Assembly: GCF_024347575.1 (NCBI RefSeq)
Contig: NZ_AP025503.1
Location: 434,001-498,000, forward strand
Direction of reading: 5' to 3'
DNA from: Vibrio pelagius
GTDB taxonomy: Bacteria; Pseudomonadota; Gammaproteobacteria; Enterobacterales; Vibrionaceae
DNA length: 64,000 nucleotides
The notes below the pieces were generated by a model. The model ran no database searches, was not told the DNA's origin, and saw only the letters and a program-made list of their open reading frames with translations. Shown piece by piece: positions 48,982-59,081 of this stretch. The position numbers were made by a program, and so were the translations under genes. Every line of letters starts with the position of its first letter. Position 1 is the stretch's first letter.

Positions 48982-51234
48982 ATGTCTAACGAAATTACTT
49001 TTGATGGCGTTGAACAATTGCCAATGCGCAAGTTCACCGAAGATGCCTATTTAAATTACTCAATGTACGTGATCATGGATCGTGCATTGCCTTACATTGG
49101 CGACGGTCTTAAGCCTGTACAGCGTCGTATTATCTACGCGATGTCTGAGCTTGGCTTATCAGCTGCGTCTAAATACAAGAAGTCGGCGCGTACCGTTGGT
49201 GATGTACTGGGTAAGTACCACCCACACGGCGACTCGGCGTGTTACGAAGCCATGGTATTGATGGCACAACCGTTCTCTTACCGCTACCCATTGGTCGATG
49301 GTCAAGGTAACTGGGGTGCTCCGGATGACCCGAAATCATTCGCTGCGATGCGTTATACCGAAGCGAAATTGTCTAAGTTTGCTGAGGTTCTGCTTGGTGA
49401 GTTAGGCCAAGGTACGGTTGAATGGCAACCAAACTTTGACGGCACGATGAAAGAGCCGCAAATGTTGCCTGCGCGCTTGCCTCATATTCTGCTTAACGGT
49501 ATCACTGGTATCGCGGTAGGTATGGCAACAGATATCCCGCCACATAACGTGCGTGAGATTGCCGATGCGACCATTAAACTTATCGACAGCCCGAAAGCGG
49601 AACTGTCGGAAGTGATGGAGCATGTGAAAGGTCCAGACTACCCAACCGAAGCTGAGATCATCTCTCCGAAGTCAGATATCGAGAAGATCTACAAAACGGG
49701 TCGTGGCAGCATCAAGATGCGCGCGGTTTGGCACAAAGAGGGCTCTGATATTGTTATCACTGCTCTGCCTCACCAAGTATCCGGCGCTAAGCTCCTAGAG
49801 CAAATCGCTAACCAGATGCGTGCTAAGAAGCTACCAATGGTTGATGATCTGCGTGATGAATCCGATCACGAGAACCCAACGCGTATCGTTGTGGTTCCTC
49901 GCTCGAACCGTATCGACTGTGATCAGTTGATGAGTCACCTGTTCGCTTCGACAGATCTTGAGAAGAACTTCCGTGTTAACTTGAACATGATTGGTCTAGA
50001 TAACCGTCCTCAAGTGAAAGGTCTTGTTCAGATCTTAAAAGAGTGGATTGAGTTCCGTCGTACAACAGTACGTCGTCGTCTACAGCACCGTCTTGATAAA
50101 GTGCTAGCGCGCTTACACATCTTAGAAGGTCTTTTGGTTGCTTATCTCAACCTTGATGAAGTGATTGAGATCATCCGAACTGAAGACGATCCTAAAGCAG
50201 TGCTTATGGAGCGCTTTGGTATCACAGAGATTCAAGCAGACGCAATCCTAGATACCAAACTTCGCCATCTTGCTAAGCTGGAAGAGATGAAGATCCGTGG
50301 CGAGCAAGATGAGCTAGAGAAAGAGCGTGAAAAACTAGAGAAGCTACTCGGCTCTGAGCGTCGTTTGAACACTCTGATTAAGAAAGAGATTCAAGCGGAT
50401 GCAGATAAGTACGGTGATGATCGTCGTTCTCCACTGGTTGAGCGTGCAGAAGCGAAAGCGCTGACAGAGCGCGACCTTGTACCGAGTGAGCCAATCACTG
50501 TGGTACTTTCTGAGAAAGGTTGGATTCGCCATGCGAAAGGGCATGACGTGGACCCAGAAGGCTTGAACTACAAGTCCGGTGACAAATACCTTGCGAGTGC
50601 GCGTGGTAAGAGTAACCAACAAGCCGTATTCCTCGGCAGTGATGGTCGCAGCTACTCACTTGAGTCTCACTCTCTGCCTTCGGCGCGTAGCCAAGGTGAG
50701 CCGATTACTGGCCGCTTGAATATCAATGCGGGCAGCTCGATCCGCCAAGTCGTGATGGGTGATGATGATCAGCTATGGCTGGTGGGCTCTGATGCCGGTT
50801 ACGGCTTCGTATGTAAAGGCAGTGACCTGTTGTCGAAGAACAAGAGCGGTAAGGCTCTGGTGAACTTGCCTCAAGCATCTGAAGTCATGCTACCAAGTCC
50901 GATTGAAGATCTAGAGACCAACGAGATTTTGGCGATTACTAACCAAGGTCGTATGTTGCTGTTCCCAATTAAAGACCTGCCTCAATTGAGTAAAGGTAAG
51001 GGTAACAAGATCATCAATATCCCATCAGCGAAAGCCAAAGAGCGTGAAGAGTTTGTTTCACACCTAATGGCTATCCCTCAAGGGACAACGCTGACGCTGT
51101 ATGCGGGTAAGCGTAAGCTTGGCTTGAAGCCGGCTGATCTGGATAACTTCCGCGGTGAGCGTGGCCGTCGTGGTGGTCTACTGCCAAGAGGTCTGCAGCG
51201 CGTGACTCGTATCGACATTGAGAGTGACGAGTAA
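48982..51234 (+). CDS. parC: DNA topoisomerase IV subunit A
   Basis: DNA-cutting half of topoisomerase IV. The 750 residues (E. coli 752) contain the winged-helix breakage domain with the active-site tyrosine Y125 ([11 protein letters not shown]), a coiled-coil gate, and a C-terminal beta-pinwheel from about residue 490. At the quinolone-target positions the sequence has S85 and E89 ([11 protein letters not shown]), the susceptible residues. It directly follows parE, preceded by GAGGT, so the subunits are made from one mRNA; in E. coli parC and parE are separated by other genes. Confidence 0.97.
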   Translation: MSNEITFDGVEQLPMRKFTEDAYLNYSMYVIMDRALPYIGDGLKPVQRRIIYAMSELGLSAASKYKKSARTVGDVLGKYHPHGDSACYEAMVLMAQPFSYRYPLVDGQGNWGAPDDPKSFAAMRYTEAKLSKFAEVLLGELGQGTVEWQPNFDGTMKEPQMLPARLPHILLNGITGIAVGMATDIPPHNVREIADATIKLIDSPKAELSEVMEHVKGPDYPTEAEIISPKSDIEKIYKTGRGSIKMRAVWHKEGSDIVITALPHQVSGAKLLEQIANQMRAKKLPMVDDLRDESDHENPTRIVVVPRSNRIDCDQLMSHLFASTDLEKNFRVNLNMIGLDNRPQVKGLVQILKEWIEFRRTTVRRRLQHRLDKVLARLHILEGLLVAYLNLDEVIEIIRTEDDPKAVLMERFGITEIQADAILDTKLRHLAKLEEMKIRGEQDELEKEREKLEKLLGSERRLNTLIKKEIQADADKYGDDRRSPLVERAEAKALTERDLVPSEPITVVLSEKGWIRHAKGHDVDPEGLNYKSGDKYLASARGKSNQQAVFLGSDGRSYSLESHSLPSARSQGEPITGRLNINAGSSIRQVVMGDDDQLWLVGSDAGYGFVCKGSDLLSKNKSGKALVNLPQASEVMLPSPIEDLETNEILAITNQGRMLLFPIKDLPQLSKGKGNKIINIPSAKAKEREEFVSHLMAIPQGTTLTLYAGKRKLGLKPADLDNFRGERGRRGGLLPRGLQRVTRIDIESDE

Positions 51235-51257
51235 TCTTAAACAGCTTTATAGATAAT

Positions 51258-51285
51258 AAAAACCCAGCCTTGAGCTGGGTTTTTG
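51258..51285. terminator. Intrinsic terminator between parC and degS
   Basis: AAAACCCAGC-cttga-GCTGGGTTTTT, flanked by A- and T-runs; usable by both convergent genes. Confidence 0.88.
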
Positions 51286-51331
51286 TTGTTTGCAATCTAC
51301 TGAGTGTTAGTCGTAGAGTAGTCTAATTTAA

Positions 51332-52393
51332 CTAGCGCTTGTCTTCTGCAATTGTGACCTTAAGGGTTTTATTCTCACCTTGGCGAAGTATGCCCACATC
51401 GACCACTGTGCCAGGTCTTAGGTCGGTAACGATATCCATAACACTTTGGCGTCCATTGATCTTGGTGTTATCGATACTGATGATGATATCTTGAACCTCG
51501 AATCCTGCATCAGCAGCGGGGCCTGTAGGATCGATCCCGAGCACCACAATGCCACCAATGTTTTTGTTGCCTAATAAACGAGAAGTCACCGAGTTGATGT
51601 CTTGTCCATCGATACCGATATAGCCACGAATCACGCGACCATCGGCAATGATCTTCTGCATGATCTTGTTCGCCAATCCATAAGGGATAGCAAATGAGAT
51701 GCCGTAGGTTTCCATGTCAGTCGCTTGTTGGAAAGAAGCGGTGTTAATACCGACCAGTTCACCTTGCGAGTTGACGAGTGCACCACCTGAGTTACCCTCG
51801 TTGATCGCTGCATCTGTTTGAATGAAGGCTTGATGGCGGTCAGCACTGATCGACGAACGGCCAGTTGCGGAGATGATGCCAAATGTCGTCGTCTGGCCAA
51901 GGTTATATGGGTTTCCTATCGCGAGTACGATGTCGCCGACATTAGCTTCGTAATTTGGGTTTAAAGGAATCACAGGAAGGTTGTCGCCGCTGACTTGTAG
52001 TATGGCGATATCAGTTCTTTTATCTGAACCCACTAACTGTGCAGCAGCAGCGCGACCATCTTGCAGGGCGACGACAACTTGGTCTGCTTGAGCAACCACG
52101 TGGTAGTTGGTAATGATGTAACCTTTCTCACTGACAATAACGCCAGAGCCTAAACCCTGAGTGAGCAGTTTATTACGATCGGATTCATCGTATTTTCGGC
52201 TATAGATATTGACGACCGCAGGCGCTGCGCGTCGAACTGCATCATTGAATGACAGTTGCAGTGAACCGATATTGCTTACCTGCTTACTCGCCGCTTCAGT
52301 GACAAAGTTGGGTCTAAGCTGTGGGAAAGCGACAAGAATAATCAGTGCTGATACTAATCCAAGGGAAATTGAACGAAATAGAAAGGACAGCAT
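51332..52393 (-). CDS. degS: Site-1 protease DegS
   Basis: Inner-membrane-anchored serine protease that senses unfolded porin C-termini and starts cleavage of RseA, releasing sigma-E. The ATG at 52393 (MLSFLFRSISLGLV) has AGAGGGA upstream. The 353-residue protein has an N-terminal membrane anchor (about 5-25), a trypsin-like domain with H in TNYHVV, D in DIAILQV and S in GNSGGALVN, and one PDZ domain (about 255-350). It lies downstream of degQ on the same strand behind a terminator-like hairpin, the same tandem as in E. coli. Confidence 0.95.
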   Translation of the reverse strand: MLSFLFRSISLGLVSALIILVAFPQLRPNFVTEAASKQVSNIGSLQLSFNDAVRRAAPAVVNIYSRKYDESDRNKLLTQGLGSGVIVSEKGYIITNYHVVAQADQVVVALQDGRAAAAQLVGSDKRTDIAILQVSGDNLPVIPLNPNYEANVGDIVLAIGNPYNLGQTTTFGIISATGRSSISADRHQAFIQTDAAINEGNSGGALVNSQGELVGINTASFQQATDMETYGISFAIPYGLANKIMQKIIADGRVIRGYIGIDGQDINSVTSRLLGNKNIGGIVVLGIDPTGPAADAGFEVQDIIISIDNTKINGRQSVMDIVTDLRPGTVVDVGILRQGENKTLKVTIAEDKR

Positions 52394-52490
52394 GTTTCCC
52401 TCTTCGGCAGGTAAGGTATAAAGCCTCCACACATGGGTGACCAGTTTGAGTTACTTGTGAAGCATAGCATTTTGATTCATCTAAATAAAA

Positions 52491-52534
52491 GGGCAGGCTG
52501 ATTAAGTTCTATACGAACTTGTTCAACCTGCCCT
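52491..52534 (-). terminator. Intrinsic terminator of degQ
   Basis: GGGCAGG and CCTGCCC enclose an inner AAGTTC-tatac-GAACTT helix; on the minus strand it continues into TTTTATTT, 20 bases past the degQ stop. Confidence 0.78.
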
Positions 52535-52553
52535 CAATAATAGTGATTAATTG

Positions 52554-53909
52554 TTAACGAATCACTAGGTAAATGGTTCTTGGACCGCGTTGGATATTGA
52601 GCGCCAATACGCCTGGGTTCTTCTCAACGATTGATCTGAACTGTGCTAAGTTCCTAACTGTTTGACGGTTCACACCGATAATGATGTCGTCTGGCTTAAG
52701 TTGATATGCTTCAGCAGGTGAGCCTTTGGCTACACTTGATACTTTAACGCCTTTTACTGGGTCACTATCATTGGTGTTAGTCAGTTCTGCACCCGTTAAG
52801 CCTTCATGCAGTTTTTCTGCTTGAGTTTTACTATTGGTTGATTCACCAAGTGTGACGTCGAAAGTTTTATTTTTACCATCACGAACAACGCCTAGCTCAA
52901 TCTCTTTGCCTGCACCGAGAGTGGCGACTTTAGCTCTTAGTTCGCTAAAGGTATCAATGCGCTTACCATTGATGGCCACGATGATGTCGCCAGCTTGTAA
53001 GCCAGCTTTATCTGCGGCGCTGTCTGGAACCACTTGACTTACAAATGCCCCTTTACTTGACTCGTAACCCAGTGCCTCCGCTAATTCTGAAGTGATTTCG
53101 CCACCTTGAACACCAAGCATGCCGCGTTTCACCTCACCAAACTCTAAGATTTGGTTGGTTAGGTTACGCATCATATTAGATGGGATTGCAAAGCCGATAC
53201 CGACGTTGCCACCATTAGGGCCAAGGATTGCTGTGTTGATACCGATCAGCTCGCCATTGAGGTTGACCAATGCGCCGCCTGAGTTACCGCTGTTAATAGC
53301 CGCATCGGTTTGGATGAAGTTTTCAAAATTTTCGAGATTAAGGCCACTTCGACCGAGTGCTGAGACGATACCGGATGTCACTGTCTGACCTAAACCAAAT
53401 GGATTACCGATAGCAACACTGAAGTCACCAACACGAAGCTGGTCTGAGTCAGCAAAACGGATCTCAGTTAGGTCTTTGACTTTTTCGAGTTTGAGTAGGG
53501 CAATATCAGACATTTCGTCACCGCCAATCAACTCAGCATCGTATTCACGTCCGTCATGCAGTTTTACGCGGATCTCGTCTGCGTTATTGATAACGTGATA
53601 GTTGGTAACGATATGCCCTTTCTTGGCGTCGATGATGACACCAGAGCCTAACCCTCGGAATGGGCGCTCTTGTGCTTGCTCTGGGCCAAAGAAGAATTGG
53701 AACTGTTCTGGGATGCGTTGACGTTGAACTTGTTTACCTTCCACTGCAATGCTGACGACCGCGGGGGTAACTTTCTCAAGCATTGGCGCAAGGCTAGGTA
53801 GTTGTTGGTTATCGACACTTAATGGTAGTGCCGCAGTTGCCTGAATCGGTGTGATGATGGAACTTAAGCTTAAAGTCAGTACCGATAAAGCAAGCAAAGG
53901 TTTTTTCAT
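52554..53909 (-). CDS. degQ: Periplasmic serine endoprotease DegQ/DegP family
   Basis: Degrades or refolds damaged periplasmic proteins as an oligomeric cage. I use the second of two adjacent ATGs (53909), six bases from GAGGAG; the first is at 53912. A Sec signal peptide (about 1-27) precedes the trypsin-like domain with H in TNYHVI, D in DIALLKLEK and S in GNSGGALVN, and two PDZ domains occupy about 260-350 and 370-455. The 455-residue length and lack of the long LA loop expansion of DegP favour DegQ. Next to degS, as expected. Confidence 0.94.
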   Translation of the reverse strand: MKKPLLALSVLTLSLSSIITPIQATAALPLSVDNQQLPSLAPMLEKVTPAVVSIAVEGKQVQRQRIPEQFQFFFGPEQAQERPFRGLGSGVIIDAKKGHIVTNYHVINNADEIRVKLHDGREYDAELIGGDEMSDIALLKLEKVKDLTEIRFADSDQLRVGDFSVAIGNPFGLGQTVTSGIVSALGRSGLNLENFENFIQTDAAINSGNSGGALVNLNGELIGINTAILGPNGGNVGIGFAIPSNMMRNLTNQILEFGEVKRGMLGVQGGEITSELAEALGYESSKGAFVSQVVPDSAADKAGLQAGDIIVAINGKRIDTFSELRAKVATLGAGKEIELGVVRDGKNKTFDVTLGESTNSKTQAEKLHEGLTGAELTNTNDSDPVKGVKVSSVAKGSPAEAYQLKPDDIIIGVNRQTVRNLAQFRSIVEKNPGVLALNIQRGPRTIYLVIR

Positions 53910-54032
53910 CATAAACTCCTCATTAGTTAATGCCTTATAACACACATAAAGTTGGACGATTGCCTAATGTTATACAACACAATTGAAGATTATGACTCAA
54001 AAACCTTTGTAAAGTTCATTGAATTTAGATGT

Positions 54033-54488
54033 TTAAGAAGCTTTCGCTGTTACAACCTCAGGTGCTTCAATGACCTCTTTCTTTTCATCACTGAACAAAC
54101 CTGTTGCGCCATTGGCGTAATCTTTTGGTTGTTCATCTATGGCTGTTACTGTGCTATCTGATTTATCGGATGACTTACCAGAGTGCGCAGCCGCCGTTTT
54201 CACAAATGGGTTATCCTGTTCTGGTAAGTTGGGGATTAACTCAGTGCTGGTCTTTTCCATATGTTGATACAGCTTGGTGTAGTCTTTACCTAAGGTATCT
54301 AACATTTCAGCTGTTTTAGCAAAGTGATCGGCAAGCTCTTGGCGTTGCTGCTCTAGTGCAAACTTTGCTGTGTCTAATTCTTTTTGAACATTCTTTTGCT
54401 TCTTGTACTCAGGAGTCGTGAGGCGAGAAATAGCAACCCCTAAGATAAGTCCGATTAGTAAACCGCCAACGGCGTACATCCAAGGCAT
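54033..54488 (-). CDS. zapG: Z-ring/envelope protein ZapG (YhcB, DUF1043)
   Basis: A 151-residue inner-membrane protein connected in enterobacteria with cell division and envelope synthesis. One membrane helix at the N-terminus (MPWMYAVGGLLIGLILGVAI) is followed by a cytoplasmic coiled coil (about 30-85) and a poorly ordered Ser/Asp/Lys-rich tail. It lies upstream of degQ and is divergent from zapE, the classic yhcB-yhcM arrangement. Confidence 0.9.
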   Translation of the reverse strand: MPWMYAVGGLLIGLILGVAISRLTTPEYKKQKNVQKELDTAKFALEQQRQELADHFAKTAEMLDTLGKDYTKLYQHMEKTSTELIPNLPEQDNPFVKTAAAHSGKSSDKSDSTVTAIDEQPKDYANGATGLFSDEKKEVIEAPEVVTAKAS

Positions 54489-54707
54489 AACAGCTCCTTA
54501 TTGTTGTTTTTTAACATGTTTGTTACTGCTTAGTTACACATAATGCAGCTTCATGGTACTATGAGAACGCAGCAGTATAAAGAGAAATGCGTGTGCGCTA
54601 GCTATCAGTTTAGAGCTGCACATACAGCGCTGAGCCCCCGCCTATTGTACTGTTGAAGCCTTTTTTCCTTCTCTGGTTGATATCGATTTCATTGTGGAAA
54701 TGTCGTC

Positions 54708-55811
54708 ATGAATCCCATTAAAAAATACGAACAAGATATAAAAGAACATGGATTTCAAAGAGATCCAGCCCAAGAGCAAGCCGTACAGGCGCTAGATCAA
54801 TTGTTCCACCAATTCCAAGAATACCAAAATGCACCAGTGCCACAGCTGACGCGTTTTCAAAAGTTAATGGGTAAAAAGCTACAACGACCGACACCACCCA
54901 AAGGGCTCTATTTCTGGGGAGGCGTCGGGCGAGGTAAGACTTACCTTATGGACACTTTCTGCGATGCACTGCCAACCTCACGCAAAATGCGTGTCCACTT
55001 TCACCGTTTTATGTACCGAGTGCATGACGAACTTAAGGCGTTGGGGGAGGTGAGTGACCCGTTGCCGTTGGTGGCCGATAAGTTTAAGCAAGAAGCGGAC
55101 ATTATCTGTTTTGATGAGTTCTTTGTCTCCGACATCACCGATGCGATGATCTTGGGGACACTGTTCCAAGAGCTCTTTGCTCGCAACGTTATCTTGGTGG
55201 CGACATCTAACATTCCACCTGAAGACCTCTATCGAAATGGCCTACAGCGTGCACGCTTTTTACCCGCGATTAAGCTGATCCAAGAAAACTGTCGAATCTT
55301 GAATGTAGACAGCGGCGTCGACTACCGACTACGTACGTTGGAACAAGCGGAAATTTATCACTACCCATTGGATGCACAAGCGGATATCAATTTGCGCACC
55401 TATTACCAACAACTAGTCGGTGAAGGTAAAGAGGTATTAACTCAGATTGAAGTTAATCATCGTAAATTGGATGTGGTAGAAGCGAGTGATGGTGTTTTGC
55501 ATGGTACTTTTGCGCAGCTTTGTAAATCGGCACGCAGCCAGAATGACTATATTGAGCTGTCTAAGATCTATCACACGGTGTTACTGGCTGAAGTGAAACA
55601 GATGAACGCGACGTCTGACGACGCAGCAAGACGCTTTATTGCCTTAGTGGACGAGTTTTACGAACGCAATGTAAAGCTGATTATTTCTGCCGACGTTGCG
55701 CTAGAAGAACTCTACACTCATGGTCAGTTAGAGTTTGAATTTAAACGCTGTCAGTCACGCTTAATTGAAATGCAGAGCCATGATTATCTAGCAAAAGAGC
55801 ACCTAAGTTAG
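54708..55811 (+). CDS. zapE: Cell division ATPase ZapE (YhcM, AFG1 family)
   Basis: An AFG1-type AAA ATPase that in E. coli acts on the FtsZ ring during constriction. The 367 residues contain the Walker A motif GGVGRGKT near residue 73, Walker B ICFDEFFV near 131, and the family's VATSNIPPEDLYRNGLQRARF sensor segment near 164. No signal peptide; cytoplasmic. Divergent from zapG, upstream of rplM. Confidence 0.94.
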   Translation: MNPIKKYEQDIKEHGFQRDPAQEQAVQALDQLFHQFQEYQNAPVPQLTRFQKLMGKKLQRPTPPKGLYFWGGVGRGKTYLMDTFCDALPTSRKMRVHFHRFMYRVHDELKALGEVSDPLPLVADKFKQEADIICFDEFFVSDITDAMILGTLFQELFARNVILVATSNIPPEDLYRNGLQRARFLPAIKLIQENCRILNVDSGVDYRLRTLEQAEIYHYPLDAQADINLRTYYQQLVGEGKEVLTQIEVNHRKLDVVEASDGVLHGTFAQLCKSARSQNDYIELSKIYHTVLLAEVKQMNATSDDAARRFIALVDEFYERNVKLIISADVALEELYTHGQLEFEFKRCQSRLIEMQSHDYLAKEHLS

Positions 55812-56057
55812 GCTGGGGATTCTTTATTAAGAAAATGGAAGAAAAAAATCGTGATTTTGTTCAAAAAGAGGTGATTTTTTCTTCGCTCTTCTCTATAATC
55901 CTGCGACCTACCGTTACTGCGGGCCTCTAACGATGAGTTAAATCACGTTATGCCAAGAGTTTTCCAACACTCGAAGGGGTGATGAATGGTGACTCTTAGA
56001 CAGTGGGAATACTCAGTATTCCTTAAGTGTAAATTTTTTTAATAGGTAATTATTAGC
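55812..56057 (+). promoter_or_regulatory. rplM-rpsI promoter and leader
   Basis: A perfect TATAAT at 55894-55899 with a GC-rich discriminator (CCTGCGACC), the pattern of stringently controlled ribosomal promoters; the -35 is weak. It leaves an unusually long leader of about 150 bases, with a GGAATAC-t-cAGTATTCC hairpin near 56007-56023. In E. coli L13 is reported to regulate this operon through its mRNA leader; similar control is possible here. Confidence 0.55.
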
Positions 56058-56486
56058 ATGAAAACTTTCGTTGCTAAACCAGAAACTGTAAAACGCGACT
56101 GGTACGTTGTAGACGCTGAAGGTAAAACTCTAGGTCGTCTTGCAAGTGAAATCGCTTCTCGCCTACGCGGTAAGCACAAAGCTGAATACACTCCTCACGT
56201 AGACACTGGTGATTACATCATCGTTGTTAACGCTGAGAAAGTTACTGTAACTGGTAACAAGGCTAAGGGTAAGGTTTACTACCGTCACTCTGAGTTCCCT
56301 GGTGGTCTTAAGTCTATCACTTTTGAAAAGCTGATCGACCGTAAGCCAGAGATGGCTCTTGAACTAGCTGTTAAAGGTATGCTACCACGTGGTCCTCTAG
56401 GCCGCGCTATGTACCGTAAGCTAAAAGTATACGCTGGTGCTGAGCACAACCATGTTGCTCAACAACCACAAGTACTAGACATCTAA
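56058..56486 (+). CDS. rplM: 50S ribosomal protein uL13
   Basis: An early-assembly protein of the large subunit. The 142 residues equal the E. coli length; [20 protein letters not shown] at the start and the [20 protein letters not shown] segment near 108 are diagnostic. Codon use is strongly biased, as in highly expressed genes. It is followed after 15 bases by rpsI. Confidence 0.98.
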   Translation: MKTFVAKPETVKRDWYVVDAEGKTLGRLASEIASRLRGKHKAEYTPHVDTGDYIIVVNAEKVTVTGNKAKGKVYYRHSEFPGGLKSITFEKLIDRKPEMALELAVKGMLPRGPLGRAMYRKLKVYAGAEHNHVAQQPQVLDI

Positions 56487-56501
56487 TTGGGGATTATGAA
56501 A

Positions 56502-56894
56502 ATGGCAGAGAATCAATACTACGGCACTGGTCGTCGCAAAAGCTCAGCAGCTCGTGTTTTCATCAAACCAGGTTCTGGTGAGATCGTAATCAACAAGCGT
56601 AGCCTTGATGTTTACTTCGGTCGTCCAACTTCTCGCATGGTTGTTAAGCAACCTCTTGAGCTAGTTGAACTAACTGAGAAACTTGACCTATACATCACTG
56701 TTTCTGGTGGTGGTATCTCTGGTCAAGCTGGCGCAATCCGCCACGGTATCACTCGCGCTCTTATGGAGTACGATGAAACTCTACGTCCTGCTCTACGTGC
56801 AGCTGGCTACGTTACTCGTGACGCTCGTTGCGTTGAACGTAAGAAAGTTGGTCTACGTAAAGCACGTCGTAAACCTCAATTCTCTAAGCGTTAA
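56502..56894 (+). CDS. rpsI: 30S ribosomal protein uS9
   Basis: Small-subunit head protein whose C-terminal tail reaches the P-site tRNA. I start at the ATG at 56502 ([20 protein letters not shown]), which gives the standard 130 residues; GGGGA lies upstream. The C-terminal [17 protein letters not shown], ending in the conserved S-K-R, is intact. Cotranscribed with rplM. Confidence 0.98.
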   Translation: MAENQYYGTGRRKSSAARVFIKPGSGEIVINKRSLDVYFGRPTSRMVVKQPLELVELTEKLDLYITVSGGGISGQAGAIRHGITRALMEYDETLRPALRAAGYVTRDARCVERKKVGLRKARRKPQFSKR

Positions 56895-57225
56895 TTTTCC
56901 TTTACCGGAAAATACACGCTCCCAGTTTTATTACTGGAATTGTGGTTCAAAGCTCGGCTATATGCCGGGCTTTTTGTTTTTCTACTCCCCGCTAAATGCT
57001 TTTCCCCCCTCGTTTTATTTCCAATTTCTTATATTTTGATAGCTTTTGTAACCCAATGTGCGCTTTGCCTCATGATTGTTACAAAAAGGTAGCTTTATCT
57101 TGTCAAAAAGTAGGGTTTTATTTATCATTTGCCGTCAATAAATAGAACTAAATACGTATTTTGTTAGCCATGCTCTTTAAGCGGAATAATTTCAATCCAA
57201 AAGGAGCAAATGGGAGAATGTTTGG
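56895..57225. promoter_or_regulatory. rpsI terminator and petABC upstream region
   Basis: 331 bases without a gene. An intrinsic terminator lies at 56949-56975. Further on, TTTTGTAAC (57044-57052) and GTTACAAAA (57078-57086) form a 9-bp inverted repeat with a 25-base centre, a candidate regulator site for the bc1 operon. A clear -35/-10 pair was not identified. Confidence 0.5.
56949..56975 (+). terminator. Intrinsic terminator of rplM-rpsI
   Basis: AAAGCTCGGC-tatat-GCCGGGCTTTTT (one G-U pair). Confidence 0.87.
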
Positions 57226-57816
57226 ATGAGCAACGCGCCTTTAAATAACGGTCGCAGGCGTTTCCTAACCGCAACAACAGCCGTTGTTGGTGGTTTAGGG
57301 GCTGCTGCTGTAGCCGTGCCTTTTATTAAATCATGGAATCCGAGTGCCAAAGCGAAAGCTGCGGGCGCGCCGGTGGAAGTGGAAGTCAGTAAATTAGAAG
57401 CTGGCCAGATGGTTCGTGTCGAGTGGCAAGGTAAACCTGTATGGGTTGTACGCCGTGCTGAGTCGGTACTAGAAAACTTGAAAACCATTGGTGGTCAACT
57501 TCGAGATCCTCAATCGGAAGCAGAGCAACAACCTGAATACGCTCAAAATGAGTTCCGTTCCATTAAGCCGGAATTCTTTGTTGCGGTTGGTTTCTGTACT
57601 CACCTAGGTTGTTCTCCAACTTACCTACCTGATTCTTTCGCAGAACAAGTACAAGGTGTTAAGTCTGGTTTCTTCTGTCCATGTCATGGTTCGAAATTTG
57701 ATATGGCTGGTCGAGTATTCCAAGGCGTACCTGCACCGCTAAACCTTGTTGTGCCAAAGCATATGTATTTAAGTGACACCAAGATCCTGATCGGTATTGA
57801 CGAGGGAGATGCATAA
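57226..57816 (+). CDS. petA: Ubiquinol-cytochrome c reductase, Rieske iron-sulfur subunit
   Basis: Takes electrons from ubiquinol in the cytochrome bc1 complex. The 196-residue protein has a twin-arginine-type N-terminus (NNGRRRFLTATTA, Arg 10-12) and one membrane anchor, as expected for a folded Fe-S protein exported by Tat and kept anchored. The 2Fe-2S ligands are C124 and H126 (CTHLGC) and C151 and H154 (CPCHGS), with the disulfide cysteines C129 and C153. Its stop overlaps the petB start. Confidence 0.97.
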   Translation: MSNAPLNNGRRRFLTATTAVVGGLGAAAVAVPFIKSWNPSAKAKAAGAPVEVEVSKLEAGQMVRVEWQGKPVWVVRRAESVLENLKTIGGQLRDPQSEAEQQPEYAQNEFRSIKPEFFVAVGFCTHLGCSPTYLPDSFAEQVQGVKSGFFCPCHGSKFDMAGRVFQGVPAPLNLVVPKHMYLSDTKILIGIDEGDA

Positions 57817-59081
57817 TGCAAGGACTACTAGATTGGGTAGAGAAACGTATACCCGCGATGAATGCTTATAAAAAGCACTTATCTGAATACCCAATGCCTA
57901 AGAACTTTAACTTTTGGTACCTTTTTGGTTCTTTAGCAATGTTAGTGTTGGTTAACCAAATTCTTACCGGCATTTGGCTAACAATGAACTACGTACCATC
58001 TGGTGAAGGTGCGTTCGCATCTGTTGAATACATCATGCGTGATGTGGAATACGGATGGCTACTGCGTTATATGCACTCAACGGGCGCATCTGCTTTCTTC
58101 GTTGTTGTTTACCTGCATATGTTCCGTGGTCTGATTTACGGTTCTTACCAAAAGCCTCGTGAGCTACTTTGGATCTTCGGTATGTTGATCTTCCTAGTGC
58201 TAATGGCTGAAGCCTTCATGGGTTACCTACTACCATGGGGTCAAATGTCATACTGGGGTGCTCAGGTAATCATTTCTCTGTTTGGTGCGATTCCTGTTAT
58301 CGGTGATGACCTAACGCTTTGGATCCGTGGTGACTACATCATCTCTGGTGCAACGCTAAACCGTTTCTTCGCGCTACACGTTATTGCTCTGCCAATCGTA
58401 CTTCTGCTGCTTATCGTTCTTCACGTTCTAGCACTGCACGAAGTAGGTTCGAACAACCCAGACGGTATCGAGACTAAGCTTCCTAAAGGCACAATGGGCG
58501 ACGACTACAAAACTCAGTTCCCATTCCACAAGGATTACACTAAGAAATACGACATCATTGACTCTATTCCTTTCCACCCATACGGGACGGTGAAAGATAT
58601 GGTTGGTGTTGCTGGCTTCTTGTTCTTCTTCTGTTACGTGCTGTTCTTCAACCCAGAAATGGGTGGATTCTTCCTTGAGCCGCCTAACTTTGAAGCTGCG
58701 AACCCGCTGAAGACTCCTGAGCACATCGCTCCGGTATGGTACTTCACACCGTTCTACGCAATCCTACGTGCGGTTCCTGATAAGCTGCTAGGTGTTGTAG
58801 CAATGGGCGCATCGATTGTTGTGCTATTCCTACTACCATGGTTCGACCGTTGTAAAGTACGTTCGTACCGTTACCGTAGCAAACTGCATTTGATTAACAT
58901 CATCCAATTCACAATAAGCTTTATTGCGCTTGGTATTCTTGGTGCGCTTCCAGCAACACCAACGTACACAATACTCGCACAAGTATTTAGCTTAGGTTAC
59001 TTCATGTTCTTCGTACTGCTGTGGTTCTACAGTAAGAATGAAGCGACGAAACCACTACCAGAAAGGGTGACATTCAAATGA
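57816..59081 (+). CDS. petB: Ubiquinol-cytochrome c reductase, cytochrome b subunit
   Basis: Membrane core of the bc1 complex carrying two b-type hemes and both quinone sites. The 421-residue protein has about eight membrane helices. Heme-ligand histidines lie in RYMHSTGASAFF and VVYLHMFRG of helix II and in FFALHVIALP and LIVLHVLALH of helix IV; the PEW-like quinol-site motif is represented by P-V-W-Y-F-T-P-F. It overlaps petA (TAATG) and petC (last four bases), so the three are tightly coupled. Confidence 0.96.
   Translation: MQGLLDWVEKRIPAMNAYKKHLSEYPMPKNFNFWYLFGSLAMLVLVNQILTGIWLTMNYVPSGEGAFASVEYIMRDVEYGWLLRYMHSTGASAFFVVVYLHMFRGLIYGSYQKPRELLWIFGMLIFLVLMAEAFMGYLLPWGQMSYWGAQVIISLFGAIPVIGDDLTLWIRGDYIISGATLNRFFALHVIALPIVLLLLIVLHVLALHEVGSNNPDGIETKLPKGTMGDDYKTQFPFHKDYTKKYDIIDSIPFHPYGTVKDMVGVAGFLFFFCYVLFFNPEMGGFFLEPPNFEAANPLKTPEHIAPVWYFTPFYAILRAVPDKLLGVVAMGASIVVLFLLPWFDRCKVRSYRYRSKLHLINIIQFTISFIALGILGALPATPTYTILAQVFSLGYFMFFVLLWFYSKNEATKPLPERVTFK

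Noticed and set aside
49216..49260. Quinolone-resistance mutation in parC
   Set aside because: The sequence has S85 and E89, the susceptible residues.
10362..57084. Shared word TTGTTACAA in the pykF leader (10362-10370) and upstream of petA (57076-57084) as a common regulator site
   Set aside because: A single 9-base match in 64 kb is expected by chance; nothing else links the two sites.
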